DNA of 60,774 bases from Kalymmatonema hyalinum WJT4-NPBG1 (GCA_019359075.1 JAHHIB010000053.1:1-60774), one strand, 5' to 3'. Positions 1 through 8,969 are shown, counted from the stretch's first letter. The notes: generated by a model not told the origin, from the letters alone. Numbers and translations: made by a program.

Positions 1-130
1 ATTGACCGTGCCTACCAGATATCGCGTCTGGGAAACCAAAACTAAAAAGCGGAACATGGCGGATGGGTGCCCCATGTGTAGCAACAGTTTAGAATCCCCG
101 TCCATTTATGGCGGGGAGAGGTCAAACTAA
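1..130 (+). mobile_element. Probable right end of an IS200/IS605-type (tnpB) element
   Basis: The window starts inside something cut by the left edge. At 93-113 lies a hairpin with arms CCCCGTCCAT and ATGGCGGGG (one bulged T), in a context of the form GAATCCCC-hairpin-GGGGAGAGGTCAA. That is the kind of subterminal hairpin found at right ends of tnpB-bearing IS200/IS605 elements. One + frame stays open from base 2 to a TAA at 128 and could be the last 42 codons of a tnpB or an extension of it, but too little is present to recognise the protein. On the - strand the same hairpin lies just downstream of the protease-nuclease gene and may help end its transcript. Confidence 0.45.
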
Positions 131-155
131 ATTAATTTCATTAAAAAACTATACT

Positions 156-2282
156 TCAGCCAATACCCAAGCGGAAATCAATTAAGTCTGCCCACTCTGG
201 AAAATCAATGAGTGGATTGCGATTACCTTGCTTTTGGGAACTGGCGATCGCCATATTTCTGTGTTTTTCATGCTCAGTCACTGGATGTTTCTTATGCCAA
301 TCAAGTAATATTTCTAGGTTTTCTGGTTTATACTCTTGATTAGAATTATTAATCAAACCAGGGTAACGTAGCAAAAAGTAAAGAGTTGCCCGCGCTGCTT
401 CCCCTTTACCAAAACCTGGTTCAAACTTTTTACCTTCTGATTTCCCACAATTGTTGCGGATTGCTTCTTCAAAGTCAGGAAAATCAGTGAACGGACTATT
501 GCTCCGGAAGGAATTACATTGTGTTTCGCACGCAAATAAATGGTGCAAATCGCCTCTCATAGGCGAAGCTTTGTCAAACCATGATTGTGGGACAACATGC
601 TCACAGTTGAAAGGTAAATTTGCTTCAAGGACATCTACATTTTCTATGAGTTTTGCTGTGGTGAGTGACTCTCTCAGCATGATTTCTTGCAAACGAGATG
701 CCCGCATTTTTTCTATCTGCAAGTCCTCTTGGATAATTTGCTCTGGTGTGAACTCAAGTTGCGAGTAAATACTTCTGAGCTTTAAATCCGGTTGCACATC
801 TACCCAAGGATATAAATGTTGTTTTGGGTCATAGGATAATTGTTTTTTATGGGTTGCCTTCAGCAACTGACTCAGGCGGTTATACAATTTAGACTTGTTT
901 AAAGAATTGAGTTCTGAGAGGATTTCACTGTAGTATTGATCGCGATCGCGCTTATCTTCAGCTTCATCATAGTAAGAAATCTCTCCTTGGCGCAGCCGTT
1001 CTAACTGTTTCAATTCTGCCTGCAATTCAGGGTAGCCCTTAATATCTGGTAGCTCAACATCAGGTGGCTGAGTTTTGGTAATTTGTGAATCTGGAGTTTG
1101 GTTCACTGTTACCGAAGGAAGTTCAGCAGATGAAGCGATTGATGCTTGTCCAAAACTCACACTGACTTGAAGAGGAATCGTCCAGGTAACAATACCGTTA
1201 TTTATGTTATTATTCATCGTTTGCTTGCCATTAATAGTAGGTATGATAGGCTTTAGCGGTTGACTTTCATCAAACAAGCTAGACCGCAAATTGCGTTGAA
1301 TCTGAGATAGATTTTGCTGGTTTTTAATGTCTTCAACGATTCGACTGACACGAACTCCTTCATTAGCTATCCAAGCAATGCGGTCTTCTCCCATTGCTGG
1401 AGTCCAGACACTTCCGTCAATCGTTAAGTAGTTACCTTGCTCATCCATTTTGGGAACTCCGGAATGATGCAGTCCCACAACTTCCCACTGATCATTAAAA
1501 ACAGGAGAACCGGAAGATCCCGCTGCTGTGTCAGTTTGATAATGCAGGAAATCATCTAACAAATCGACTAATTGATTTTCCCTAAGTGCGACTTGCTTCG
1601 GTTCCCCTCCTGGATGTTGAATAATATTAAGGTATTCCCCTAATATGACTTTGCCTTGCTCTTCAATCAAAGGATTCCAGCCGAAGTCACTTAACGGAAC
1701 ACCATCTAATTTTTCCTTAACAGCAACTACACTATAGTCAAGCTGTTTATTAGTAATAAAAAAAGTGATGGGATCTAATTCATAAGCAGAGGACTGCAAC
1801 ATCTGTCCATCTGTGCTGCTTTGATAATTAAATTCTGCCAAAGCTGACGTAGCCTCTTCTACCGAAGACAGAACATGATTGTTAGTCAGTAGCAGATGAG
1901 GAGAAACCATGCAGCCAGTTCCGTATCCTATCACTTTCCCACTACGGCTGCGTAAAATAATGCGACAGATAGACCGCGATACCCGCAACCCGTATTCTAA
2001 GTAAGAAATACTCATTAAATCTCTTTGACCAAGGATACGCTCTTGGACAATGCGATTAAACTCCTCGCTAGATAAATTATCTATGGAGATTTTGGTAGCT
2101 GACAATATTGAAGTCGCTACTGGATTACGAGCAATTCTCTCCAAACGTCTGCTCACACGTTCAGGTGTGTCTACATTGAGAACCGAACCAGCTGAAAGTT
2201 TACGAAAGTTGCGATCGCGAGATGCGGAACGTGTTTGATATCGTTCTATGGTTTCTTGAATGATCTGCTGAGGAAGAACCAT
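156..2282 (-). CDS. Trypsin-like serine protease fused to endonuclease I (EndA/NucM-type)
   Basis: A 708-residue protein with two catalytic modules. Residues about 100-315 form a trypsin/V8-like protease: His136 (TNNHVL), Asp182 (LDYSVVAV) and Ser257 (GSSGSP) make the triad. Residues about 415-705 form an endonuclease I domain with the metal-binding signature EHVVPQSWF (His562), DLHHL (His580/581) and N-x2-R-x-N (590-595). EndA-family enzymes cut DNA without sequence preference. A low-complexity linker (about 335-410, rich in N, Q, T and P) joins them; residues 1-95 are not recognised. There is no signal peptide or membrane segment, so the protein is probably cytoplasmic. AAGGA lies 8-12 nt before the ATG. 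A protease coupled to a nuclease resembles effectors of bacterial conflict or suicide systems, where the protease may free or activate the nuclease; this is inference. All catalytic residues are present. Confidence 0.85.
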   Translation of the reverse strand: MVLPQQIIQETIERYQTRSASRDRNFRKLSAGSVLNVDTPERVSRRLERIARNPVATSILSATKISIDNLSSEEFNRIVQERILGQRDLMSISYLEYGLRVSRSICRIILRSRSGKVIGYGTGCMVSPHLLLTNNHVLSSVEEATSALAEFNYQSSTDGQMLQSSAYELDPITFFITNKQLDYSVVAVKEKLDGVPLSDFGWNPLIEEQGKVILGEYLNIIQHPGGEPKQVALRENQLVDLLDDFLHYQTDTAAGSSGSPVFNDQWEVVGLHHSGVPKMDEQGNYLTIDGSVWTPAMGEDRIAWIANEGVRVSRIVEDIKNQQNLSQIQRNLRSSLFDESQPLKPIIPTINGKQTMNNNINNGIVTWTIPLQVSVSFGQASIASSAELPSVTVNQTPDSQITKTQPPDVELPDIKGYPELQAELKQLERLRQGEISYYDEAEDKRDRDQYYSEILSELNSLNKSKLYNRLSQLLKATHKKQLSYDPKQHLYPWVDVQPDLKLRSIYSQLEFTPEQIIQEDLQIEKMRASRLQEIMLRESLTTAKLIENVDVLEANLPFNCEHVVPQSWFDKASPMRGDLHHLFACETQCNSFRSNSPFTDFPDFEEAIRNNCGKSEGKKFEPGFGKGEAARATLYFLLRYPGLINNSNQEYKPENLEILLDWHKKHPVTEHEKHRNMAIASSQKQGNRNPLIDFPEWADLIDFRLGIG

Positions 2283-2441
2283 TGAGAAATCCTTAAGTAC
2301 AAACGTTTATAAATTCCTAGCGTTATCTGTGCCGGAAACAAAAGTTGGCAATAAGCGCTCTTTGCTCTTACTACAAGCAACTCTCGAATCTTTACGGACT
2401 TATGCACTCCTGTACTTAGTTCAGTGACTTTTGACAATCTT

Positions 2442-2532
2442 AGGACTTACGCAAAATAAACGTTTTGTGGGGGTAATTCATGAATTATCCCTATGTGAAT
2501 TTGTTGTTTCGGGCATTTTCTGCGTAAGCCCT
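2442..2532. repeat. MITE-like element, AGGACTTACGCA family, copy 1
   Basis: The left arm AGGACTTACGCAAAA (2442-2456) and the right arm, read in reverse complement as AGGGCTTACGCAGAAAA (2516-2532), form an imperfect terminal inverted repeat around 60 bp of unique AT-rich sequence. Related arms occur at 19509-19746 and from 60651, so this is a dispersed family. It is too short to code for a transposase and is presumably mobilised in trans. Confidence 0.65.
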
Positions 2533-2841
2533 GAATCTCTTTCACATTATCATTTCTTGAACTTAAATTTGATTTAGAAAGCTAATCTTTTGACTTCCTT
2601 CCAACACAAGATTAGCTATTTTTCTCCAAGGTTAAGAGTAAGTAAAGCCGAATTTAACCTTAGTTTTACTCTTTTTTCCTTGTAGGTATTCTTCGGGGGC
2701 GAAATAGGGCAATACGGTTCAGTAAGGATTTTTGGTGGGATTTGCGTTCTCTGTAAAGACGAGAGGTGGCGCGTCTCTACATTGTCGTCGTGATAAGGGT
2801 TCTGGTCTTATCACCAAGCGTATTGATGCATAGGGTAGGTT

Positions 2842-2878
2842 AAAACAAAGTAACGCACCATTAAAAATGGTACGTTAC
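2842..2878 (-). terminator. Rho-independent terminator of the DUF3891 gene
   Basis: On the - strand the arms GTAACGTACCATT and AATGGTGCGTTAC pair with one mismatch around a short T-rich loop, and are followed by TTTGTTTT. It lies 38 bp after the stop codon at 2916. Confidence 0.7.
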
Positions 2879-2915
2879 TAAAATTTAATGTTTAGTTTAT
2901 AAATGACTTCTAATG

Positions 2916-3638
2916 CTACCGAACAAAAGTCCACTCTAAGGTTTTAATCGGTGCTGTTTGAAGCGCTTGTGTGAGTTCTTCGTTACTGTCAAATTTTAAT
3001 TGCTCCAGGTAGGTTGCTTCCACATTGACAGTAAACTTTTTTTCTAGAAAGGGCCAGGGTTTTACTGTTACCCCATCACCAGACTCTATGACATCGTAAC
3101 GAGTGCCGTCTGGCAGAGTCGCAATTTCTAAGGCACGTTCACCCGCAGGTAACACGTGGTTGCAGAGGATGAGTGAAAGGCGATCGCACCATTGAAAAAA
3201 CTCATAAGCTTGCGCTGCTTCGTCTTTTGTAACGTTCAACTCATGACGCCATTTCTTTTGATGCTGGAGTTGTTCGTCTAAAAAGCTATCCAATTCGGGT
3301 GATTCTCCACGCTTACCCTCACTCAGAAAGCTGATGTGCATAGAAATCATCATTGCCACCCAGCGTCCCCGATATTGAGCATTTTGCGCGTGTTGCTGCA
3401 ATTTGCCTAAATCAGTTTTCTTTTCTAGGGTAAAATCTAGCGGTGCGCCAGCTTCGGTGAGGTGATTGCCTTCCCATTCCTTTTCTAAATCGTCGTGATG
3501 GGAAATTGCCGCAATTGTCTCTAGCCAACGCAGCGGGCGTTTCTCTGGATGCCAATGTCCGGCTATTTGAGCAGCAAGTAAAGCGTGGGCGCGATGGTAA
3601 ATAACTTCCCATCCTTTCTCATGTAAATTAGCAATCAT
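2916..3638 (-). CDS. DUF3891 family protein
   Basis: A 240-residue soluble protein that looks like the DUF3891 family of bacteria. The N-terminal half carries HALLAAQIAGHWHP (18-31) and AISHHDD (44-50). His and Asp clusters of this kind suggest an HD-like, possibly metal-binding helical fold, but the biochemical role of the family is not established. No signal peptide or transmembrane segment is visible. The gene stands alone: divergent from the ABC permease at 3739 and ended by a good hairpin terminator. The start is the ATG at 3638; the 100-bp gap to the permease gene must hold both promoters. Confidence 0.75.
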   Translation of the reverse strand: MIANLHEKGWEVIYHRAHALLAAQIAGHWHPEKRPLRWLETIAAISHHDDLEKEWEGNHLTEAGAPLDFTLEKKTDLGKLQQHAQNAQYRGRWVAMMISMHISFLSEGKRGESPELDSFLDEQLQHQKKWRHELNVTKDEAAQAYEFFQWCDRLSLILCNHVLPAGERALEIATLPDGTRYDVIESGDGVTVKPWPFLEKKFTVNVEATYLEQLKFDSNEELTQALQTAPIKTLEWTFVR

Positions 3639-3738
3639 GAATTAGGCTTAATGGCTTGTGTAATATCAATTTGCTCTTTCATCTTGCACTTATCCTAGGT
3701 GACAATTCATCCCTCAACAGCACGAAAAAAAACATCCT

Positions 3739-4644
3739 ATGAATAGATTGACAGCCAAAGATTGGGTTGTGATCTCACAGCGACTGACTCCATACTTATT
3801 TTTGCTGCCGGCAATGGTTATCTTGGCATTAACCGTCTTTTGGCCGGCACTGCAAGCATTTTATCTCAGCTTTACCCGCTACGAATATGATTTGACGCAG
3901 ATGCCGCAATGGGTAGGTTTTGCAAACTTCCAGCGCTTGTGGAAGGATTCAGTTTTTTGGCAAACCTTGGTTAACACTTTGCTGTACCTTGTGGGTGTCG
4001 TACCAATCTTAGTCATTGCTCCCTTGGCACTCGCAATTTTAGTCAATCAGAAACTGCGCTTAATGCACTGGTTTCGAGCTGCATACTACACGCCAGTAGT
4101 CATTTCAATGGTCGTTGCAGGGATTGCCTGGAAATGGCTGTACGCAGAAAATGGCTTACTCAATCAGTTGCTCAAGGGTATTTTCCCTGAAGGAATCCCC
4201 TGGCTCACGAGTCCCCGCTTTGCATTGTACAGCGTCATGGCTGTGACCATATGGAAAGGATTAGGCTACTACATGGTGATTTATTTAGCTGGGTTGCAAT
4301 CCATCCCCACTGATATTTACGAAGCCGCAGCCATTGATGGATCAGACGGTGTTCGTAAGCATTGGGATATCACCGTACCTTTGATGAAACCATATATAGC
4401 TCTCGTTGGCGTAATTTCCGCTATTTCTGCCACCAAGGTGTTTGAAGAAGTTTACATTATGACCCAAGGCGGACCACGCAATAGCTCGAAAACAATTGTT
4501 TACTATTTATATGAACAAGCATTTACCAATTTAGAAATTAGCTATGCTTGCGCAATTGGGTTAGTGCTATTCCTAATCATTTTAGGGCTATCTGTTGTGC
4601 GATTAATGATTAATCAACAGGGCGGTGATAATATCACAGCGTAA
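3739..4644 (+). CDS. Sugar ABC transporter permease, MalF/UgpA type
   Basis: A 301-residue integral membrane protein with six hydrophobic segments (the first at about 17-38). Its cytoplasmic EAA loop reads EAAAIDGSDGVRKHWDITVP (about 198-217), the docking site for the ATPase subunit. The N-terminal LTPYLFLLPAM start and the length are normal for the first permease (MalF-like) of a carbohydrate importer. In family members it works with a MalG-like permease, a binding protein and an MsmX-type ATPase. None of those is in the window, so it is an orphan subunit here, and the substrate cannot be deduced. No strong ribosome binding site is seen before the ATG. Confidence 0.85.
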   Translation: MNRLTAKDWVVISQRLTPYLFLLPAMVILALTVFWPALQAFYLSFTRYEYDLTQMPQWVGFANFQRLWKDSVFWQTLVNTLLYLVGVVPILVIAPLALAILVNQKLRLMHWFRAAYYTPVVISMVVAGIAWKWLYAENGLLNQLLKGIFPEGIPWLTSPRFALYSVMAVTIWKGLGYYMVIYLAGLQSIPTDIYEAAAIDGSDGVRKHWDITVPLMKPYIALVGVISAISATKVFEEVYIMTQGGPRNSSKTIVYYLYEQAFTNLEISYACAIGLVLFLIILGLSVVRLMINQQGGDNITA

Positions 4645-4826
4645 TAAGCTGAAAATCCTGTAATTTACATACCATATTTAAATGAAATTCTTGTGGGCTG
4701 GGCATCGTGCCATCCGTGTCAATAATTACGTTTAAACCTTTATTCGACGTTGGCTTTACCCCACCCCGGTTTTGTCTTGCGCCAAAACCGCCCCTCCCCA
4801 AGGCATCGGGGAGGGGATTAAGGGGA

Positions 4827-4911
4827 GCCAGCGCTGCAGGAGAGAAGTTGCAAGGAGGGTTTCCTCCTTTGCAAACTTCGGAAGGGTTTCCCTCCGGAGG
4901 CGACTGGCGTG
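4827..4911 (+). repeat. GCCAGCGCTGCAGG...GCGACTGGCG palindromic cassette, copy 1
   Basis: The cassette starts with GAGCCAGCGCTGCAGG and contains self-complementary modules (AGGAGGGTTTCCTCCTTT, then AGGGTTTCCCTCCGG), ending in GCGACTGGCG. Related cassettes lie at 12020-12218, 41930-42185 (inverted), 43067-43228 and 49361-49497, so it is a dispersed, mobile-looking family. Confidence 0.75.
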
Positions 4912-5089
4912 TGGGGTAAATCAACGTGCGGTAAAACTTTAAGTGTTAAATTGACACCAATGGCATCCGGTTCCCCCAAATTGTGCAAATTAAAGGCACA
5001 ACAGCTTAGAGCGTAGCGGGAACTGCATAAGTTAGCTTTGTCTGCAACTAATAATCAACAGCTTACAGAAAGATGAAACCACACCGTCG

Positions 5090-5117
5090 CCCCCTTAACA
5101 CAGGAAAGGGGGTTTTT
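5090..5117 (+). terminator. Strong intrinsic terminator with no upstream gene
   Basis: CCCCCTT (5090-5096) pairs with AAGGGGG (5106-5112) around a 9-nt loop and is followed by TTTTTATTTT. It points rightward. The nearest + strand gene ends 445 bp upstream, so it may end an unrecognised small transcript in about 4925-5090. Confidence 0.7.
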
Positions 5118-5133
5118 ATTTTGCTCAGGCTGT

Positions 5134-5265
5134 GGGCGATCGCCCTCCTGACACTGCGCTTCACGCCATCGCTCTGCCAAGCTCAAAAATCGCCCAACTT
5201 TCACCTTATATTGAAAATTTTTCTAGCTCATGTACGCGTACCTGTGCAGGCGCGATCGCGCCTAT
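5134..5265 (+). repeat. Single unit of the HIP1-containing repeat, upstream of adhesin gene 1
   Basis: This unit runs from GGGCGATCGCCCTCCTGACACTG through TCAAAAATCGCCCAACTTTC and AAAATTTTTCTAGCTCATGT. The same segments recur five times at 8127-8880. Its place directly before the adhesin gene suggests that repeat and gene were duplicated together. Confidence 0.8.
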
Positions 5266-5285
5266 ACACGTGCGGATGGATATGT

Positions 5286-5367
5286 ATACAGTTTATAACT
5301 TGATTTCTACCTTTGTAGATAATCATGCTTAACTGAAGTTACTGCAATCAAAGTGCTGGAGGGTGCA
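5286..5367 (+). promoter_or_regulatory. Conserved upstream block of adhesin gene 1
   Basis: About 80 bp are nearly identical to 8888-8969 before the second adhesin gene. The block contains a small stem TCTAC-CTTT-GTAGA (5306-5319) and ends with GGAGGG (5358-5363) four nt before the chosen ATG. The shared block implies shared expression signals; no clear -35/-10 pair was picked. Confidence 0.5.
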
Positions 5368-8109
5368 ATGTTTAGGATGAGTACTTGTGGGGCTTGGTTC
5401 ATACCAATTGCGACAGCTTTCTGGTGCAATTGCGCGATGGCTCAAATTACCCCAGACGCCACTCTACCGAATAATTCCATCATTAACATTAATGGCAAGA
5501 CCTTTAACATCACAGGTGGAACAACTGCAGGCACTAATCTGTTCCACAGTTTCAAAGATTTTTCTGTTCCCAATGGTAGCGAAGCTTTCTTTAACAATAG
5601 CGTAGATATTCAAAACATCATTAGTCGAGTGACAGGTGGGTCGATATCTAATATTGATGGGTTGATTCGCACTTTAGGTACGGCTAACCTTTTTCTAATT
5701 AACCCTCAAGGAATTGTTTTTGGAGCGAATGCCAGATTGGATATTGGCGGTTCGTTTATTGCAAGTACAGCTAACAGTGTAAATTTTGCCGATGGTACTA
5801 AATTCAGTGCCACTCCATCACAAGACTTACCCCTGTTGACAATAACCGCACCTTTGGGGCTAAACATGGGCAGCAATCCAGGACCGATTGTGGTAAAAGG
5901 ACCTGGGCACGACATTAATTATGAGGATATTATCAAGGCAGTTGAGCCTGAGTTCGCACAAGCCCGTCCCCCAGTTGATACTAGCTTTACGGGATTGCAA
6001 GTTAAAGAGGGGCAAACCTTAGGACTCGTGGGAGGCAATGTGTCCTTGGAAGGTGCCATTCTCAAGTCACCATCAGGACGGATTGAAATCGGCAGTGTTG
6101 GTAGCAATGGAACAGTGAGCTTCGTGCCAATACAACAAGGTTTGTTACTAGGTTATAACGCTCCCAGTTTTGGTGATATCCAATTTTCACAGAAAACATT
6201 CGTGAGTACCACAGGAGTAGGTGGTGGTCCGATTGCGATGACTGGTAGGAACATCAGTTTGACTGGGGAATCAATTGTACAATCTGATACCCTTGGCGAC
6301 AGAAATGGGGGAGAAATTAGTGTTGTCGGCGAGAACATAGGTATCAATCGCTCCAACATCAGAGCGCACACTTACAGTTTGGGCAATGGCGGACAAGTTA
6401 AGCTCCTTGCCAGGAACATCACGATTGAGAATAAGAATGCCGTGACGACTCAATCATCCAGCACAGGTGATGGCGGACAAATCAACCTGGTTGCCGACAA
6501 CATCACGTTTAACGATACTGGCATGGGAAGTGGCGCATGGGGTACAGGTAAGGGCGGACAAGTTAACCTGGTTGCCAACAACAACATCACGATGAAGAAT
6601 TTCACTTTCGTGGTCACTGAAGCATGGGACACGGCTGATGCTGGAAACATTAACATCAGCGCAAATTCTTTTTCTTTGCTAGAAACTTCGGGTCTGGTTA
6701 CCAAGACCGAGCGAAATAGCACAGGAAAAGCTGGAGATATCAACGTTCAAGTCGCGGGTCCTATGGTGTTAAAGGATAGCGCTATACTCAGCGATACCGT
6801 CACGGATAACGCTGGAAAAGTTAACATCAGCGCAAATTCTTTACAAACTGATAACTCAGCAATATTTAGCCGTACAAAAAAGCCAGGTAAGGTTGGAGAA
6901 ATCAACATTCAAGTTGTCGGCTCTTTGGAAGTACGAGGCACAGGTATAGGTACTAATACTTACGACGAAGGTAACGGTGGAAACATTAACATCAGCGCAA
7001 ATTCTTTTTTCCTTGAAGGGTCAGGAATCGATACTTATACTGAGGAATATAACCAAGGGAACGCCGGAGACATCAACATTCGGGTCACCGATTCTTTTAT
7101 CATAAAAGATTCAGGCATAGTAGCTGATGGTTTGAATAGTAACGCTGGAAACATCAACATCAGGGCAAATTCTTTGCAGTTTGAAGATGCAGGAGTGTTT
7201 AGCCGTTTGCAGAGCGACAGTTCTCAGATCAGGAGTGCTACGGGGGCAAATGCCACAGGGAACGCTGGAAACATCAATATTGTGGCAAATACCATTCAGC
7301 TTGATACTCAAAGTGAGATTAATGCAAACAGCGCAACGGGTCAGGGTGGAAATATTGGGTTAGAGATAGGAAACTTACTTTTGTTGCGTCGTGGGAGTTT
7401 CATCTCGACCAACGCAGGCACAGCACAGCAAAGTGGAGACGGCGGCAACATCACCATCAATGCTCCGTCGGGTTTCATCGTCGCCGTCAGGGGTGAAAAT
7501 AGCGACATTACTGCTAATGCTTACACAGGTCAAGGTGGCAGAATCAATATTAACTCGTTAGGCATTTTTAACTTCACTCAACGTAGTCGAGAAGACTTGG
7601 TGCAGGAGTTGGGAACTGATAACCCAACTGAACTCGACACGCGAGAGTCACCAATTAACGACATCGCAGCATTTTCCTTAACTGACCCAACTTTAAGCGG
7701 TCAGGTCACTATCAATACACCGGATGTTGACCCCAGCAAAGGATTACTCGAACTACCCATAGTGTTAACAGATACATCAGCTCTCATAGCAGGCACTAGC
7801 TGTGGTGCTATTGCCAGCACAGATTCTGACACAGATAAAAGCCAATTTACTATCACCGGACGCGGTGGTTTGCCTCCCAGCCCCTACGAACCCCTCAGTT
7901 CTGATGTCCTGTGGTCAGACAATCGCATACCAAATATCGCATCCCAACAGCGCTCAGAAAAACCATCTACCAAACCACCATCTAAAGATCATGCAGTGAA
8001 GATTGTACCTGCAACGGGGTGGGTGTTTGACGGTAAGGGAAATGTTACCCTGATCTCCCATGCTTCTAATGCAAACTTGGGTTCTACTCCTGCTTGTCAA
8101 AACAAATGA
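5368..8109 (+). CDS. Secreted filamentous-haemagglutinin-like protein (TpsA type), paralogue 1
   Basis: A 913-residue exported protein counted from the ATG at 5368, chosen because GGAGGG lies just before it; the frame is open from a GTG at 5353. Residues 1-25 are a signal peptide with cleavage expected after AMA (before Gln). The next 160 residues are the haemagglutination-activity (TPS) domain, with LFLINPQGIVFGANARLDIGG carrying the NPxG motif that guides export through a TpsB pore. The centre consists of about 25-residue repeats of the form G-NINISANS-L/F..., expected to fold as a right-handed beta-helix. The last 190 residues, with two cysteines, are nearly identical to the next gene. No TpsB partner is in the window. 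Adhesion or a cell-surface role is inferred from the family. Confidence 0.85.
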   Translation: MFRMSTCGAWFIPIATAFWCNCAMAQITPDATLPNNSIININGKTFNITGGTTAGTNLFHSFKDFSVPNGSEAFFNNSVDIQNIISRVTGGSISNIDGLIRTLGTANLFLINPQGIVFGANARLDIGGSFIASTANSVNFADGTKFSATPSQDLPLLTITAPLGLNMGSNPGPIVVKGPGHDINYEDIIKAVEPEFAQARPPVDTSFTGLQVKEGQTLGLVGGNVSLEGAILKSPSGRIEIGSVGSNGTVSFVPIQQGLLLGYNAPSFGDIQFSQKTFVSTTGVGGGPIAMTGRNISLTGESIVQSDTLGDRNGGEISVVGENIGINRSNIRAHTYSLGNGGQVKLLARNITIENKNAVTTQSSSTGDGGQINLVADNITFNDTGMGSGAWGTGKGGQVNLVANNNITMKNFTFVVTEAWDTADAGNINISANSFSLLETSGLVTKTERNSTGKAGDINVQVAGPMVLKDSAILSDTVTDNAGKVNISANSLQTDNSAIFSRTKKPGKVGEINIQVVGSLEVRGTGIGTNTYDEGNGGNINISANSFFLEGSGIDTYTEEYNQGNAGDINIRVTDSFIIKDSGIVADGLNSNAGNINIRANSLQFEDAGVFSRLQSDSSQIRSATGANATGNAGNINIVANTIQLDTQSEINANSATGQGGNIGLEIGNLLLLRRGSFISTNAGTAQQSGDGGNITINAPSGFIVAVRGENSDITANAYTGQGGRININSLGIFNFTQRSREDLVQELGTDNPTELDTRESPINDIAAFSLTDPTLSGQVTINTPDVDPSKGLLELPIVLTDTSALIAGTSCGAIASTDSDTDKSQFTITGRGGLPPSPYEPLSSDVLWSDNRIPNIASQQRSEKPSTKPPSKDHAVKIVPATGWVFDGKGNVTLISHASNANLGSTPACQNK

Positions 8110-8126
8110 TTTTGACAGGGAAAAGA

Positions 8127-8880
8127 AGGGCGATCGCCCTCCTGACACTGCACTTGGGGCGATCGCTCTCTCAACCTCAAAAATCGCCCAACTTTCACCT
8201 TTCACCTTATATTGAAAAATTTTTCTAAATCATGTACGCGCATCTGTGTAGGCGATCGCTCACCTGACACTGCACTTCGGGCGATCGCCCTCCTTACACT
8301 GCACTCTCGTCCCTTTGGGGCACTGCACTTGGCGCGATCGCTCTGCCAAGGTCAAAAATCGCCACTTTCACCTTATATTTATTAAAAAATTTTTCTAGCT
8401 CATGTAAGCGCACCTGTATAGGCGATCGCCCTCCTGACACTGCACTCTCGTCCCTTTCTTTGGGGCACTGCACTTGGGGCGATCGCTCACCTGACACTGC
8501 ACTTGGGGCGATCGCTCTGCCAAGGTCAAAAATCGCCACTTTCACCTTATATTTATTAAAAAATTTTTCTAGCTCATGTAAGCGCACCTGTATAGGCGAT
8601 CGCCCTCCTGACACTGCACTCTCGTCCCTTTCTTTGGGGCACTGCACTTGGGGCGATCGCTCTGCCAAGGTCAAAAATCGCCCAACTTTCACCTTATATT
8701 GAAAAATTTTTCTAGCTCATGTAGGCGCACCTGTATAGGCGATCGCTCACCTGACACTGCACTTCACGCCATCGCTGTGCCAACCTCAAAAATCGCCCAA
8801 CTTTCACCTTATATTGAAAAATTTTTCTGGATTATGTAAGCGCACTTGCGCAGGCGTGAGCGTGCATATGAGTGCGCATA
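8127..8880 (+). repeat. HIP1-dense tandem repeat array, five units
   Basis: Five imperfect units are marked by TCAAAAATCGCC starting at 8177, 8352, 8526, 8671 and 8786 (spacing 175, 174, 145 and 115 bp). Each carries ACTTTCACCTTATAT, then AAAAATTTTTCT, then a CATGTA-GCGCACCTGTATAGGC-like part. Eleven perfect GCGATCGC octamers lie at 8130, 8159, 8252, 8281, 8334, 8422, 8479, 8508, 8596, 8653 and 8739. Units 2 and 3 are almost identical and so are recent copies. A sixth unit sits before the first adhesin gene (5134-5265). Confidence 0.9.
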
Positions 8881-8887
8881 GGCGCGT

Positions 8888-8969
8888 ATACAGCTTATAA
8901 GCTGATTTCTACCGTTGTAGATAATCATGCTTAACTGAAGTTACTGCAATCAAAGTGCTGGAGGGTGCA
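8888..8969 (+). promoter_or_regulatory. Conserved upstream block of adhesin gene 2
   Basis: This is the second copy of the block at 5286-5367, including the TCTAC...GTAGA stem and the GGAGGG ribosome binding site four nt before the ATG at 8970. Its near identity with the first copy marks a recent segmental duplication. Confidence 0.5.

Larger units (their letters stand above)
2283..2915. other. Intergenic region with small repeats, no gene
   Basis: These 633 bp hold no convincing gene. They contain a 91-bp inverted-repeat element (2442-2532), an imperfect hairpin at about 2751-2780 whose arms match the form TGTAaAGACG...CGTCTcTACA, a common small cyanobacterial palindrome, and the terminator hairpin of the DUF3891 gene at 2850-2878. 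A short - strand frame at 2246-2437 overlaps the protease start and shows no protein-like features. Confidence 0.6.
4645..5367. other. Repeat-rich intergenic region upstream of the first adhesin gene
   Basis: There is no gene here. From left to right: unknown AT-rich sequence; a perfect 9-bp hairpin CCCCTCCCC...GGGGAGGGG at 4791-4816; copy 1 of a palindromic cassette (4827-4911); a terminator-like hairpin at 5090-5117 with no gene before it; one unit of the HIP1-containing repeat (5134-5265); and a promoter-proximal block (5286-5367) repeated almost exactly before the second adhesin gene. Confidence 0.6.
8110..8969. other. Spacer between the adhesin genes, filled by a tandem repeat array
   Basis: The 860 bp hold no gene. 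Short frames on both strands are the repeat read as protein. The array (8127-8880) is followed by the conserved upstream block of the second gene (8888-8969), which includes the stem TCTAC...GTAGA and the GGAGGG ribosome binding site. Confidence 0.8.

Noticed and set aside
8294-8839. Open frames of 63-132 codons on both strands between the adhesin genes
   Set aside because: They are translations of the tandem HIP1 repeat, repeat internally, and have no ribosome binding site.
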